This document shows positions 53,298 through 62,666 of a stretch of 64,000 nucleotides of DNA, one piece after another (position 1 is the first letter of the stretch; each line of letters opens with the position of its first letter). The notes beneath the pieces were generated by a model that did not search any database, had not been told where the DNA came from, and saw nothing but the letters and a program-made list of their open reading frames with translations. A program made the position numbers and the translations under genes. Origin of the DNA: Martinezella lusitana (GTDB taxonomy: Bacteria; Pseudomonadota; Alphaproteobacteria; Rhizobiales; Rhizobiaceae); the NCBI RefSeq assembly GCF_016901135.1, contig NZ_JAFEVL010000062.1, positions 186,001-250,000 on the forward strand, in the 5' to 3' direction.

Positions 53298-55844
53298 TCA
53301 GAGTTCGCGCAGAACGGGCGCCGCCTTCTGGCCGAGGATGCGCCACGTGCCGATCAGACCGATGCCGACCGTCAGCACCAGGGCGATGATGAGGGTGGAG
53401 AAGGCGACTTCGGGCATGAAGGTCGAAGGCAGGTGCATGATGCGGCTGACGATATACCAGGCCGATGCCGAGCCCGCGATCAGCGCGAAGATGGCGGTTG
53501 CCGAACCGAGGATCAGATATTCGTAGCTGAAGGCGCGGATCAGCATTGTCCGTGTTGCGCCGAGCGTCTTGAGGATGACCGCGTCATGGGTGCGGGCACG
53601 ATTGCCGGCGGCCAGCGCGCCAGCAAGCACCAGCACGGACGCGATGAGCGCGACCGAGGCGGCGGCGCGGATGGCGGTGGCGAGTTGTCCCACAAGCGTG
53701 TTGACGACATCGAGGGCATCCTTGACGCGGACGCTGGTGATGGTCGGATAGGCATTGGTGACTTTCCTCAGGATCGCCGCTTCCTGCTCGGAGGTGGCGG
53801 AGGCATCGGTCAGGGTTGCCAGCCACGCGTGCGGCGCACCCCTGAAGGTGTTGGGCGAGAAGATCATCACGAAGTTGATCGACAACGACTGCCATTGCAC
53901 CTTGCGGAAGCTGGCGATCTTTGCAGTCACGTTGCGGCCGAGGACATTGACGGTCACCTTGTCGCCGATCTTCAGGCCGAGCGCCTTGCCTTCATCGTTG
54001 GAAAAGGAGACCAGCGGCTCGCCGCTGTAATCCTTGTCCCACCATTGCCCTTCGGTAAGGGCGGCGTTTTCGGGCAAGGTTTCGGCATAGGTGATGCCGC
54101 GGTCGCCGCGCAGAACCCATTGCCCGGCCGCCGGCACCTTCATCTTCGTGACATCCTCGCCGTTGAAGGCGACGATCCGGCCACGCAGCATCGGCGCCTC
54201 GACGAGCTTGCCCTTGGGGTCCTCGTTGAGGACGATCTTGCGGAAGCCCTCGAGTTCCGGTCCCTGAATATCGACGAAGAAGAAGTTCGGCGCCTGTTCG
54301 CTCATGCGCCCGGTCAGTTCGTGGCGCATGTTGCCGTCGATCAGCGTCAGGGTCACCAGAAGCGCCAGCCCGAGGCCGAGCGACAGCACGACGGAACCCG
54401 TGAGCGCGCCGGGCCGGTGGATATTGCCGATCGCAAGCCGCAGGGCGGGCGAGCGCACGCGCGGGCTGCGCCGGGCAAGCCAGGAGAGCGATGCGGCGAC
54501 GATACGCAGCACGACGAAGGCGGCGGCGATGGAGACGACGAAGACGATGGCGATAAAGCGATCATAGGCGGTGACGATCGCCAATGCCGCGAGGGCCGCC
54601 ATCAGCACGCCGGCGGCGAGCAGATAGGGCCAGCCGGGCAGGCGGCGCGCCTCGAAACCCTGCTCGCGGAAAAGCGCCGTTGCCGGCACCTCGCGGGCGT
54701 GGCCGAGCGGCGGAATGGCAAAGGCAAGCGTCGTCAGCAGGCCGAAGAGGGCCGCCAGCATCAAGGGGCCGGGATAGAGCCGCGGCGCGGTCGATATGGG
54801 TAGGAATTCCGCCATGAATTGTGAGGCGACCAGCGGCGCGATGGCGCCGAGGACAAGACCGACGGCGACACCGGCCAGCGCAATGACGGCAATCTGGATG
54901 AGATAGATCAGCACCACGACGAAGGCAGGGGCGCCGAGGCATTTGAAGGTGGCGATGGTGGTGCGCTTCGAATCGAGGAAGGCACGCACGGCATTGGCGA
55001 CGCCGACGCCGCCGACGATGAGGGCTGCCAGTCCGACCAATGTCAGGAACTGCGAGAAGCGGGTGATATTATCGGCAAGCTCTGGTGCTGCGCGGCTGCT
55101 GGTGCGGATCGACCAGCCGGCCTGCGGGAAGGCGGCATTGGCGCGATCGCCGATGTTGCGCAGCCCGGCCGCGGGATCGTCCATGCGGATCCTGTAGGCC
55201 TGTTCGACAAGACTGCCCGTCGTAATCAGGCCCGAGGCGGCCAAGGCATCGCGGCTGGTGAGCAGACGGGGCGCGAAGCCGAAACCTTCGGAGACGGCAT
55301 CCGGCTCATTCGTGATGGTGCCGGTGATGTGGAGCCTGGTGTTGCCCAGCAGCAGATCGCTGCCGACCTTGAGGTTCAAACGCTCAAGCAGGAGGGGAGC
55401 GACGACCGCGCCATAGGCGCCATCCTTGGCAGCGAGCAGGGTCGATAGCGGCTGATCGGGATCGGCCTGAAAGGTGCCATAGAGCGGATAGGCGTCATCG
55501 ACCGCCTTGACCTCGACCAGCGCCTGGTCGGAGCCATCGGGCAGGCGGGACATGGAGCGTAGGTTGGTGGAGCGGGAGAGCTTGCCGAGGCCTTGCAGAT
55601 AGGCCAGCTCCTCGGGCGTCGCCTCGCGATTGCGCAGCTCGAAGCGGGCGTCGCCGGCCAGCAGCGACTGGCCCTGCGTCGAGATGGCGTCGGTGATCGA
55701 GCGGGATACGGAATTGACGGCGGCGATCGCGCCGGTGCCGAGCGCGATGCAGGCGAGGAAGATGTAGAAGCCGCCGAGACCGCCGCGCAGTTCGCGCAAT
55801 GCCAGGCGGAAGGCGAGCGTCAGGCGCATTCCCGTCATGCTCAC
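53298..55844 (-). CDS. ABC exporter permease, YbbP-like (FtsX family)
   Basis: An 848-residue membrane protein with two FtsX-like halves. LALRELRGGLGGFYIFLACIALGTGAIAAVNS is the first helix. Large periplasmic loops and about ten hydrophobic segments follow. It pairs with the YbbA-like ATPase and, by analogy with the E. coli YbbAP-TesA group, may extract hydrophobic compounds from the inner membrane. A GTG start at 55844 overlaps the ATPase stop (GTGA). Confidence 0.93.
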   Translation of the reverse strand: MSMTGMRLTLAFRLALRELRGGLGGFYIFLACIALGTGAIAAVNSVSRSITDAISTQGQSLLAGDARFELRNREATPEELAYLQGLGKLSRSTNLRSMSRLPDGSDQALVEVKAVDDAYPLYGTFQADPDQPLSTLLAAKDGAYGAVVAPLLLERLNLKVGSDLLLGNTRLHITGTITNEPDAVSEGFGFAPRLLTSRDALAASGLITTGSLVEQAYRIRMDDPAAGLRNIGDRANAAFPQAGWSIRTSSRAAPELADNITRFSQFLTLVGLAALIVGGVGVANAVRAFLDSKRTTIATFKCLGAPAFVVVLIYLIQIAVIALAGVAVGLVLGAIAPLVASQFMAEFLPISTAPRLYPGPLMLAALFGLLTTLAFAIPPLGHAREVPATALFREQGFEARRLPGWPYLLAAGVLMAALAALAIVTAYDRFIAIVFVVSIAAAFVVLRIVAASLSWLARRSPRVRSPALRLAIGNIHRPGALTGSVVLSLGLGLALLVTLTLIDGNMRHELTGRMSEQAPNFFFVDIQGPELEGFRKIVLNEDPKGKLVEAPMLRGRIVAFNGEDVTKMKVPAAGQWVLRGDRGITYAETLPENAALTEGQWWDKDYSGEPLVSFSNDEGKALGLKIGDKVTVNVLGRNVTAKIASFRKVQWQSLSINFVMIFSPNTFRGAPHAWLATLTDASATSEQEAAILRKVTNAYPTITSVRVKDALDVVNTLVGQLATAIRAAASVALIASVLVLAGALAAGNRARTHDAVILKTLGATRTMLIRAFSYEYLILGSATAIFALIAGSASAWYIVSRIMHLPSTFMPEVAFSTLIIALVLTVGIGLIGTWRILGQKAAPVLREL

Positions 55845-56551
55845 GCCATCGCCGCTTGAGTGACACGTGTCGGGGCGCTGTCATTCTCGATTTCGCCCGA
55901 TCGTACACGGATCTGGCGCGAGCAGCGAGCGGCAAGCGCCGGGTCGTGGGTGACGAGCAGCATGGTCGTGCCGCGCTCGGCCTGCTGGGCAAAGAGCAGG
56001 TCGGCGATCTGCCGGCCGGTATCCGTGTCGAGATTGCCTGTCGGTTCGTCGGCGATGAGGACGGCAGGCGAAGGCGCAAGTGCGCGGGCAATCGCCACGC
56101 GCTGCTGCTCGCCGCCGGAAAGCTGGCCGGGATAGTGATTGAGCCGCTCGCCCAGCCCCACCGCCTGCAGCTCCCGCCGGGCGATGTCGAAAGCGTCTCT
56201 GTTATTGGCGAGCTCCAGCGGCACGGCGACATTTTCCAGCGCCGTCATGTTGGCGATGAGATGGAAGGACTGGAAGACGATGCCGATATTGCGGCCGCGG
56301 AAATCAGCGATGCGGTCCTCGCTGAGGCTATGCAGAGGCGTGTCGCGGATCAAGAGTTCGCCGCTGTCGAGCTTTTCGAGGCCGGCCAGCACCATCAGCA
56401 GCGTCGACTTGCCAGAACCGGAAGGGCCGATGATACCCACGGCCTCGCCCTCCATGACGGTGAGGTCGATGCCCTTCAGCACATGGACGGAGGCGGCGGA
56501 ACTGCCGAGCGTCAAATCCGCCTTCTTCAGCTCGATGATGGTTTTTGCCAA
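55841..56551 (-). CDS. ABC exporter ATPase, YbbA/LolD-like
   Basis: A 236-residue ATPase. Walker A GPSGSGKS is at 42-49, the signature is LSGGEQQRVAIARAL, Walker B AVLIADEPTGNLD, and the H loop LVTHDP. It is translationally coupled to the permease gene. It is divergent from tesA with about 80 bp between the starts, the same arrangement as tesA-ybbA-ybbP in E. coli. Confidence 0.95.
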   Translation of the reverse strand: MAKTIIELKKADLTLGSSAASVHVLKGIDLTVMEGEAVGIIGPSGSGKSTLLMVLAGLEKLDSGELLIRDTPLHSLSEDRIADFRGRNIGIVFQSFHLIANMTALENVAVPLELANNRDAFDIARRELQAVGLGERLNHYPGQLSGGEQQRVAIARALAPSPAVLIADEPTGNLDTDTGRQIADLLFAQQAERGTTMLLVTHDPALAARCSRQIRVRSGEIENDSAPTRVTQAAMA

Positions 56552-56633
56552 TGCGAACGCCCTATATATCAGAGAACATCAGAGATAGTGGCGGGCGCGA
56601 ATTAGCCCGAACAGCGAATTTAGGAAATGGATC

Positions 56634-57284
56634 ATGAGTTTTAAAGTTGCTGCGTTTCAATTCGCTGTCATCACTTTCGGTCTTTTGTTTGGCGCCATGG
56701 GTGCGGCCGAGGCGCGGACCATCCAGCTCGTCGGGTTCGGCGACAGCCTGATGGCCGGCTATCAGCTGCCGCCGGGCGACGGCTTTCCCGCAAAGCTTGA
56801 GGCCGCGCTGAAGGCCAAGGGGCTCGACGTGGCCGTCGCCGATGCCGGCGTATCGGGCGACACGACATCGGGCGGGCTCTCCCGCATAGACTGGTCGGTG
56901 CCCGACGGCGCGGATGGGGTCATCCTGGAGCTTGGCGCCAACGATGCCCTGCGTGGCATTCCGCCGGAACAGACGGAGAAAAATCTCGAGACGATGATCG
57001 AAAGATTGAAGGAGCGAAAGATCCCGATCTTTCTCGCCGGCATGTTGGCGCCGCCGAACATGGGGCCGGACTATGCCGAAAAATTCAATCCGATCTACAA
57101 GCGTCTGGCCGACAAATACCAGCTCGCGCTCTATCCGTTTTTCCTCGACGGCGTAGCCGCGCATGCGGATTTGCAGCTTGACGACGGCATGCATCCAAAC
57201 CCCAAGGGCGTCGATGTGATGATCGAGCATATCTTACCGGCCGTGATCAAGTTTGTAGGGATGATTGACGCAGGTGCGAAATAG
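56634..57284 (+). CDS. tesA: SGNH arylesterase / thioesterase I (TesA)
   Basis: A 216-residue secreted SGNH hydrolase. The leader (residues 1-28) ends GAAEAR. Block I GFGDSLMAGYQLP has Ser38, block III GANDALRG and block V DDGMHPNPKG with the Asp-x-x-His dyad. It hydrolyses thioesters, aryl esters and lysophospholipids in the periplasm. Divergent YbbA/YbbP genes support a shared job in the clearance of envelope lipids. Confidence 0.94.
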   Translation: MSFKVAAFQFAVITFGLLFGAMGAAEARTIQLVGFGDSLMAGYQLPPGDGFPAKLEAALKAKGLDVAVADAGVSGDTTSGGLSRIDWSVPDGADGVILELGANDALRGIPPEQTEKNLETMIERLKERKIPIFLAGMLAPPNMGPDYAEKFNPIYKRLADKYQLALYPFFLDGVAAHADLQLDDGMHPNPKGVDVMIEHILPAVIKFVGMIDAGAK

Positions 57285-57352
57285 GTGCTTGCACCGACTG
57301 CAAATGCGTGATTCCCTGCTTATACCTGCAAGAGATTCGGGGAGTGCTCGTG

Positions 57353-57949
57353 ATGCCGAGACTTTTTACCGCCCTCGAAATTCCGCGCAACGCGGCCATG
57401 AGCCTCTCGTTGTTACGCGGTGGTCTTCCCGGAGCCAGATGGATCGACGTTGAAAATTATCACATCACCCTTCGGTTCATCGGCGATGTCGATGGCCGCA
57501 CGGCCGATGAGGTCGTCGACCGGCTGGACCGGATAGATCGCCCGGAATTCCAGGTTCGCCTGGAGGGCATAGGCTCCTTCGGTTCCAAGAAGCCGCACTC
57601 GGTCTGGGCCGGTGTCTCGCAGACACCGGACATGTACGCGCTGCAAGGCGAGATCGAGCGCATCTGCCAGCGCATCGGATTACAGCCCGACCCCCGCAAG
57701 TTCACGCCGCATGTCACGCTCGCCAGGTTGAAGTCCTCGCGGGTCGACGATGTCGTGCACTATCTGTCCGGCCGCGGCAACTTCTATACCCAGCCGTTCA
57801 CGGTGGGGCGCTTCGTGCTTCTGTCGTCGCGCGAATCGGTCGGCGGCGGTCCCTATCTCACCGAAGAGATATTTCCGCTTCACGAACCCCACAGCGCCTT
57901 CCCGGCCTTGGGCAACAGCGCGCCGCAGCCGGTCAAGAGCATGGTGTAG
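57353..57949 (+). CDS. thpR: RNA 2',3'-cyclic phosphodiesterase ThpR
   Basis: A 198-residue 2H phosphoesterase. The two catalytic motifs are HITL at residues 37-40 and HVTL at 120-123. PRLFTALEIPRNAA is the family start. GGGGAG lies upstream of the ATG at 57353. Its last 70 bp overlap, in antisense, the end of the convergent phosphatase gene. Confidence 0.93.
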   Translation: MPRLFTALEIPRNAAMSLSLLRGGLPGARWIDVENYHITLRFIGDVDGRTADEVVDRLDRIDRPEFQVRLEGIGSFGSKKPHSVWAGVSQTPDMYALQGEIERICQRIGLQPDPRKFTPHVTLARLKSSRVDDVVHYLSGRGNFYTQPFTVGRFVLLSSRESVGGGPYLTEEIFPLHEPHSAFPALGNSAPQPVKSMV

Positions 57950-58362
57950 ACAGCCTCGAAATCTTCGCGGCCGCCATAATACGGGTCGGGAATGTCCTTG
58001 TTGCTGCCAAGCGCGAGGGCGTTGAAGAGGTGCAGCTTGCCGAGCGCATCGGCAGGCGCGACCTTGCGCAAATTCTTTAAATTGTCTTGATCCATTGCCA
58101 GGATCAGATCGAACCTGCCGAAATCTGATGATGCGATGCGGCGGGCGCGCTGGCCGGAAATATCGATTCCGTGGCCGGCGGCAACGGCCACCGAGCGGCG
58201 ATCCGGCGGCTGGCCCTGATGCCAGCCGCCAGTGCCGGCCGAATCGACCTCGAATTCAGAGGAGCGACCGGCCTCGATCGCCAGATGCCTGAAAATGCCT
58301 TCGGCCAGGGGCGATCGGCAGATGTTGCCGGCGCAGACAAAAAGAATCCTTTGACGATCCAT
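57880..58362 (-). CDS. Low-molecular-weight protein tyrosine phosphatase
   Basis: A 160-residue enzyme. The P loop is VCAGNICRSP with nucleophile Cys10 and Arg16, and the general acid is in DIPDPYYGG. Such enzymes dephosphorylate tyrosine, often on exopolysaccharide kinases; no such genes are nearby. ATG 58362 (MDRQR) is preferred over a TTG at 58374. Its last 24 codons overlap thpR on the other strand. Confidence 0.94.
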   Translation of the reverse strand: MDRQRILFVCAGNICRSPLAEGIFRHLAIEAGRSSEFEVDSAGTGGWHQGQPPDRRSVAVAAGHGIDISGQRARRIASSDFGRFDLILAMDQDNLKNLRKVAPADALGKLHLFNALALGSNKDIPDPYYGGREDFEAVYTMLLTGCGALLPKAGKALWGS

Positions 58363-58397
58363 GATATCGTTCAATCGCTAGAGAGGAGTGACCTGCC

Positions 58398-58703
58398 ATG
58401 AAATACGAGAAGCTGGAGCCGACCGCAATCGATGAAAGCCTGAAGGAACTGGGCGGCTGGACGCTTTCGGCCGACCGCCTTTCGATGTCGAAGACTTTCA
58501 AGTTCCGCAATTTCGTCGAGGCCTTCGGCTTCATGACAGAGGCGGCGCTGGCGGCGGAGAAATTCAATCATCACCCGGAATGGTTCAATGTCTATTCCCG
58601 TGTCGACGTGAAACTGACGACGCATGATGCTGGCGGCCTGACGGATCATGACATCAAGCTCGCAAAGGCGATGGAGAAGGCCGCCGCCCGGCGGATCGAT
58701 TGA
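58398..58703 (+). CDS. 4a-hydroxytetrahydrobiopterin dehydratase (PCD/DCoH)
   Basis: A 101-residue protein. [47 protein letters not shown] contains the active-site His-His-Pro-Glu-Trp and the late TTHDAGG. It recycles the pterin cofactor of aromatic amino-acid hydroxylases and may also act in molybdopterin salvage. No phenylalanine hydroxylase gene is in this window. Confidence 0.95.
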   Translation: MKYEKLEPTAIDESLKELGGWTLSADRLSMSKTFKFRNFVEAFGFMTEAALAAEKFNHHPEWFNVYSRVDVKLTTHDAGGLTDHDIKLAKAMEKAAARRID

Positions 58704-58769
58704 AACGCCTGATGCGATCACCATATGTTTACACGGCTCGGGCAACGGGCCTCGATAGAGGTGAATGGA

Positions 58770-59159
58770 ATGGATGACATCAAGTACGGGGAAATCCTGA
58801 TGCCTGGTGATGAAGAAACCCAAAAGGAGCAGGAGAAGACGGTGCGCAGCAAATTCTGGCCGACCTTACGGAAGGCGGCTCGTCATATCCCGTTTTCCCG
58901 CGACGTCGTGGCCGCCTTCTATTGCGCGTTCGATCCGCAGACACCGACTCGCGTCCGCGGCATCCTGCTGGCCGCGCTCGGCTATTTCGTCATGCCGTTC
59001 GATATTATCCCCGATTTTTTTGCCGTGGTCGGCTTTACGGACGATGTCGCGGTGCTGACGCTCGCCTTCAGCATGATCAGGGGCCATATCCGCCAGGAAC
59101 ATTACGACGCTGCCGACAGGGCGTTGGAGAACGAGCCAGAGGCGGCGAAAGCGGCTTGA
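58770..59159 (+). CDS. YkvA/DUF1232-family membrane protein
   Basis: A 129-residue protein. The DUF1232 core is RVRGILLAALGYFVMPFDIIPDFFAVVGFTDDVAVLTLAFSMI, with the conserved YFVxPxDxIPD pattern. One or two membrane segments. Function is unknown. GAGG lies 8 nt before the ATG at 58770. It follows the pterin dehydratase by 66 bp. Confidence 0.88.
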   Translation: MDDIKYGEILMPGDEETQKEQEKTVRSKFWPTLRKAARHIPFSRDVVAAFYCAFDPQTPTRVRGILLAALGYFVMPFDIIPDFFAVVGFTDDVAVLTLAFSMIRGHIRQEHYDAADRALENEPEAAKAA

Positions 59160-59493
59160 TGCCCGCCCAACAGGGATCGATCTGAATCCTCTCGGGTTTC
59201 CAGACCTTTATGAGGCTCCACTGATTTTAGCGAGGACAAATTCTTGCCTGAATCTTTCTGTCTTAAATCGATCCCGTAGGGTGGTGTTCCACCATCCGGG
59301 TTTTCCAACTCCTTCTGATGCGTTTCAAGCTCTGCGCGATACCTGGGTTGAAATGGCACGGAGCCAAGGGCGGTGATCGCTCCGTTGACGGTTTGGTAAC
59401 CTGAATAAAGTCAAAATAAGGCAGCTCACGAGCATAGGCGTGCGTCAATCGGATCGCCACGAGCTCTGGACCGCAAGAAATCGGCAGGAAACC

Positions 59494-60042
59494 ATGTTTG
59501 TAAAAAGCTTCGCAATCGCCCTCTCGCTCGTTCTCGCCGGCACCGGCATTGCCTCCGCCCAGACCAAGAAGCAGACGCAGGCAGCGGCAGCAGCGGCGCC
59601 GGCGGCTCCCACGCGCATCCAGCAGTTCGACGCCTGGGGCGCCTATTCCTACCAGTCCGCGGCGGGCAAGGTCTGCTACGTTCTCTCCGTGCCCACCGCC
59701 AAGGCGCCGACCGCTGGCATCGACCATGGCGACAACTTCTTCATCGTGTCCCAGCGTCCGGGCCAGAACATCTCCTATGAACCGCAGGCGATGATGGGTT
59801 ATCCGCTCAAGGACAACTCGAAGGTCGACGTCATTATCGACAACAAGACCTTCGTGATGTTCACCAAGGACAAGGCCGCCTGGGTCGAGAATGCCGCGCA
59901 GGAGCCTGCATTGGTCGCAGCCCTCAAGTCCGGCCATTCGCTGAAGGTTTCGGCGACTTCGAAAAAGGGTACGGCCACTTCCTATACCTATTCGCTGAAG
60001 GGCGTTACCGCCGCGCTGAAGCAAATCGAGAACTGCAAGTAA
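59494..60042 (+). CDS. Invasion-associated locus B (IalB)-like secreted protein
   Basis: A 182-residue protein. The signal peptide is MFVKSFAIALSLVLAGTGIASA and a Gln/Ala-rich linker follows. The mature part has FDAWGAYSYQSAAGKVCYVLSVPTAKAP with an early Cys, and it ends with a Cys (IENCK), which could pair with it. IalB was named in Bartonella; in free-living rhizobia the role is unknown. The ATG at 59494 has AGGAA upstream. Confidence 0.85.
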   Translation: MFVKSFAIALSLVLAGTGIASAQTKKQTQAAAAAAPAAPTRIQQFDAWGAYSYQSAAGKVCYVLSVPTAKAPTAGIDHGDNFFIVSQRPGQNISYEPQAMMGYPLKDNSKVDVIIDNKTFVMFTKDKAAWVENAAQEPALVAALKSGHSLKVSATSKKGTATSYTYSLKGVTAALKQIENCK

Positions 60043-60101
60043 GTTCGAAGGCCAAGGGATCACGTCAATGTGATCGCCCTGCCGCCGCGACCGCAATGAA
60101 G

Positions 60102-60133
60102 AGGCCGGCCAGTTTGACCGGCCTTTTGCTTTT
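60102..60133 (+). terminator. Terminator after the IalB-like gene
   Basis: AGGCCGG pairs with CCGGCCT around CCAGTTTGA and is followed by TTTGCTTTTTG. Confidence 0.8.
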
Positions 60134-60308
60134 TGAGGGAAAGGGATGACGAGAGCGCAAATTAGTGCTAAAGGCCGCGCCAACAGCAGGTGTGCGGCAG
60201 ACAGCTTGTCCCGCCACCGCATGAATCTTCAGATTTCCGTGCTTGCCCGCATCCGCAGCTTTTTTCAGCTTTTGCGGCATCGCCGATGTGAACCGTTGGA
60301 ATGATCCT

Positions 60309-61544
60309 ATGTCCGCCACCGATGTCATGACCCCCTCCAGACTGAAGCCGATGCCCTTGTCGCAGCCGGTCGAGCTTTCGCCGAAACCGTCGCTCATCGG
60401 CTTGACGCGCGAGGAAATGGGTGCCGCGCTCAAGGAAAAGGGCGTTGCCGACAAGCAGATCAAGATGCGCGTCAGCCAGCTCTGGAACTGGATCTACGTG
60501 CGCGGCGTCTCCGATTTCGATGCCATGGTCAATGTCTCGAAGGACATGCGCGAGATGCTGAAGACGCATTTCACCATCGCGCGTCCCGAGATCGTCGAGG
60601 AGCAGGTGTCCAATGACGGCACCCGCAAATGGCTGCTGCGCTTCCCGCCGCGCGGCGCCGGCCGTCCCGTCGAGATTGAGGCCGTCTATATTCCGGAAGA
60701 GGGCCGCGGCACGCTCTGCATTTCCAGTCAGGTCGGCTGTACGCTGACCTGTTCCTTCTGTCACACCGGCACGCAGCGCCTCGTGCGCAACCTGACGGCG
60801 GAGGAGATTCTGTCGCAGCTGCTGCTGGCACGCGACCGGCTCGGCGATTTCCCGGACCGCGAAGCGCCGCAAGGGACGGTCATGCCGGCGGAAGGCCGCA
60901 AGGTCAGCAATGTCGTCATGATGGGCATGGGCGAGCCGCTTTATAATTTCGAAAGCGTCAAGACGGCGCTGCTGATCGCCTCCGACGGCGACGGCCTGTC
61001 CCTGTCGAAGCGACGCATCACCCTTTCGACCTCGGGCGTCGTGCCGGAAATCTATCGCACCGGCGACGAGATCGGCGTCATGCTGGCGATCTCGCTGCAT
61101 GCGGTGCGCGACGACCTGCGCGATATGCTGGTGCCGATCAACAAGAAATATCCGCTGAAGGAGCTGATGGATGCCTGTCGCGCCTATCCCGGCCTTTCGA
61201 ATGCGCGGCGCATTACCTTCGAATATGTGATGCTGAAAGGCGTCAACGACAGTCTCGAGGATGCGAAGGGATTGATCCAGCTGCTGAAGGGCATTCCGGC
61301 CAAGATCAACCTGATCCCCTTCAATCCCTGGCCCGGCACGAATTACCAGTGTTCGGAGTGGGAGCAGATCGAGAAGTTCGCTGATTTCATCAATTCGGCC
61401 GGCTATGCTTCGCCGATCCGCACGCCGCGCGGGCGTGATATTCTCGCCGCCTGCGGCCAGCTGAAGTCGGAATCGGAGCGCATGCGCAAGACCGAACGTC
61501 TGGCCTTCGAAGCGATGATGATCGCCAATCACGGCGAGGATTGA
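60309..61544 (+). CDS. rlmN: Dual-specificity 23S rRNA/tRNA A2503/A37 methyltransferase RlmN
   Basis: A 411-residue radical-SAM methyltransferase. The cluster cysteines are Cys144, Cys148 and Cys151 ([12 protein letters not shown]). [16 protein letters not shown] and [15 protein letters not shown] follow, and the methyl-carrying Cys is in LAACGQL. It makes m2A2503 in 23S rRNA and m2A37 in some tRNAs. The ATG at 60309 (MSATDVM) gives a normal length. Confidence 0.95.
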   Translation: MSATDVMTPSRLKPMPLSQPVELSPKPSLIGLTREEMGAALKEKGVADKQIKMRVSQLWNWIYVRGVSDFDAMVNVSKDMREMLKTHFTIARPEIVEEQVSNDGTRKWLLRFPPRGAGRPVEIEAVYIPEEGRGTLCISSQVGCTLTCSFCHTGTQRLVRNLTAEEILSQLLLARDRLGDFPDREAPQGTVMPAEGRKVSNVVMMGMGEPLYNFESVKTALLIASDGDGLSLSKRRITLSTSGVVPEIYRTGDEIGVMLAISLHAVRDDLRDMLVPINKKYPLKELMDACRAYPGLSNARRITFEYVMLKGVNDSLEDAKGLIQLLKGIPAKINLIPFNPWPGTNYQCSEWEQIEKFADFINSAGYASPIRTPRGRDILAACGQLKSESERMRKTERLAFEAMMIANHGED

Positions 61545-61549
61545 GATTG

Positions 61550-61978
61550 ATGCTCGTTGGACTGCGCAAGCCGATCCGGCTCCTGTGGGGCTATGTCGCG
61601 GCTTGTGCTCTGATGGGCTTCGTGCTGGCCTGCGTTGCCGCGTGGACGGTGCCGGAGACAGCAGCCCCCGAACTTTTCGTCCTGACCGTCGCGCTCACCA
61701 AACTTGCAATGATTGTCAGCATTCTGCCGTCGCTGATCGTCATCCCCATTCTGGAATGGCGCGGCATGCGTCGGTGGTACGGCTATGCCATCTATGGCGC
61801 CGTCTTGTCGGCGGTGGCCTCCATCCTGATTTCCGGCGGCGTGGAAAGGCCGCAGACCCTCAATCTGATAACCATTGCGGTCTGCTTTTCCTTCCTAGGT
61901 GCGGCCAGCGCCACCGTCTATTGGTGGATCGCCGGCCGGTTCGCCGGGCGTGGTCCCGTCCTCAACGAGCCTGAGTGA
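61550..61978 (+). CDS. Four-helix membrane protein of unknown function
   Basis: A 142-residue protein with four hydrophobic segments: LWGYVAACALMGFVLACVAAW, LFVLTVALTKLAMIVSILPSLIVIPI, YAIYGAVLSAVASILI and LITIAVCFSFLGAASATVYWWIAG. I do not recognise a family. It begins 5 bp after rlmN and is probably cotranscribed. Its 3' end overlaps the convergent lysE gene by 17 bp. Confidence 0.78.
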   Translation: MLVGLRKPIRLLWGYVAACALMGFVLACVAAWTVPETAAPELFVLTVALTKLAMIVSILPSLIVIPILEWRGMRRWYGYAIYGAVLSAVASILISGGVERPQTLNLITIAVCFSFLGAASATVYWWIAGRFAGRGPVLNEPE

Positions 61979-62603
61979 AGAAGATCTTCACCGCGAAGAT
62001 GGAGAAGACGGTGGCAAAGGCATAGTCGAGGCCGCGCATGACGCCCCGGTTCCTCTGCAGCCAGGACGACAGGCCGTCGGCGGCAAGAACGACGAGCACG
62101 TTCACCGGAATGCCGATGACGATGAAGAAGAAGCCGAGAAACAGCAGCTTGTGCGTCACGGCCGGATCGCCTGCCGTGACGAATTGCGGCAGGAAGGTCA
62201 TGAAGAAGATGATGACCTTGGGGTTCAGCAGATTGACTGAGAAGCCGGTGGAAATATTGGCGAGCGGCGTGCCCTTGACGGCGTCGACCTTCTTGATCGA
62301 CAGGCTGGAGCCGAAGCGGATCGCCTGGATCGCCAGCCACAGAAGATAGGCGGCGCCACCCGTCTTCAGTACCGTGAAGGCGACCGGCGAGGCGGTGATC
62401 AGCGCCGAAATGCCGAAGGCCACCAGGCAGGTGTGAACGATGACGCCGAGGCTGGTGCCGAGAACGACGAAAAGCGCTGCCTTCTTGCCCTGCGCCAAAG
62501 CGCGGCTGATCGACAACGTCATGTCGGGGCCGGGGGTCAGCGCCAGCAACAGGCTTGCCGCCGAAAAGGCGAGAAGGGTCGGCAGGCTGGGTATGAAGTC
62601 CAT
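61962..62603 (-). CDS. LysE/RhtB-family amino-acid exporter
   Basis: A 213-residue protein with six hydrophobic segments. FSAASLLLALTPGPDMTLSISRALAQGKKAALFVVLGTSLG is the family opening. STGFSVNLLNPKVIIFFMTFLPQFV is the conserved helix. It exports amino acids or homoserine lactone-like compounds; substrate unknown. A 14 bp hairpin ends at its ribosome site. Confidence 0.92.
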   Translation of the reverse strand: MDFIPSLPTLLAFSAASLLLALTPGPDMTLSISRALAQGKKAALFVVLGTSLGVIVHTCLVAFGISALITASPVAFTVLKTGGAAYLLWLAIQAIRFGSSLSIKKVDAVKGTPLANISTGFSVNLLNPKVIIFFMTFLPQFVTAGDPAVTHKLLFLGFFFIVIGIPVNVLVVLAADGLSSWLQRNRGVMRGLDYAFATVFSIFAVKIFFTQAR

Positions 62604-62611
62604 GAGATGCT

Positions 62612-62655
62612 CCGAAAGCCGGATAGGGGATGCGTGTTTCTTATCCGGCTTTCGG
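62612..62655 (-). promoter_or_regulatory. Hairpin touching the lysE ribosome binding site
   Basis: CCGAAAGCCGGATA at 62612-62625 pairs perfectly with TATCCGGCTTTCGG at 62642-62655, loop 16 bases. On the minus strand the second arm ends CGG, which with the next AG forms the CGGAG ribosome site 8 nt before the lysE ATG. It may instead end SDR transcription, although no T run follows. Confidence 0.55.
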
Positions 62656-62666
62656 GGGATTGCAAA

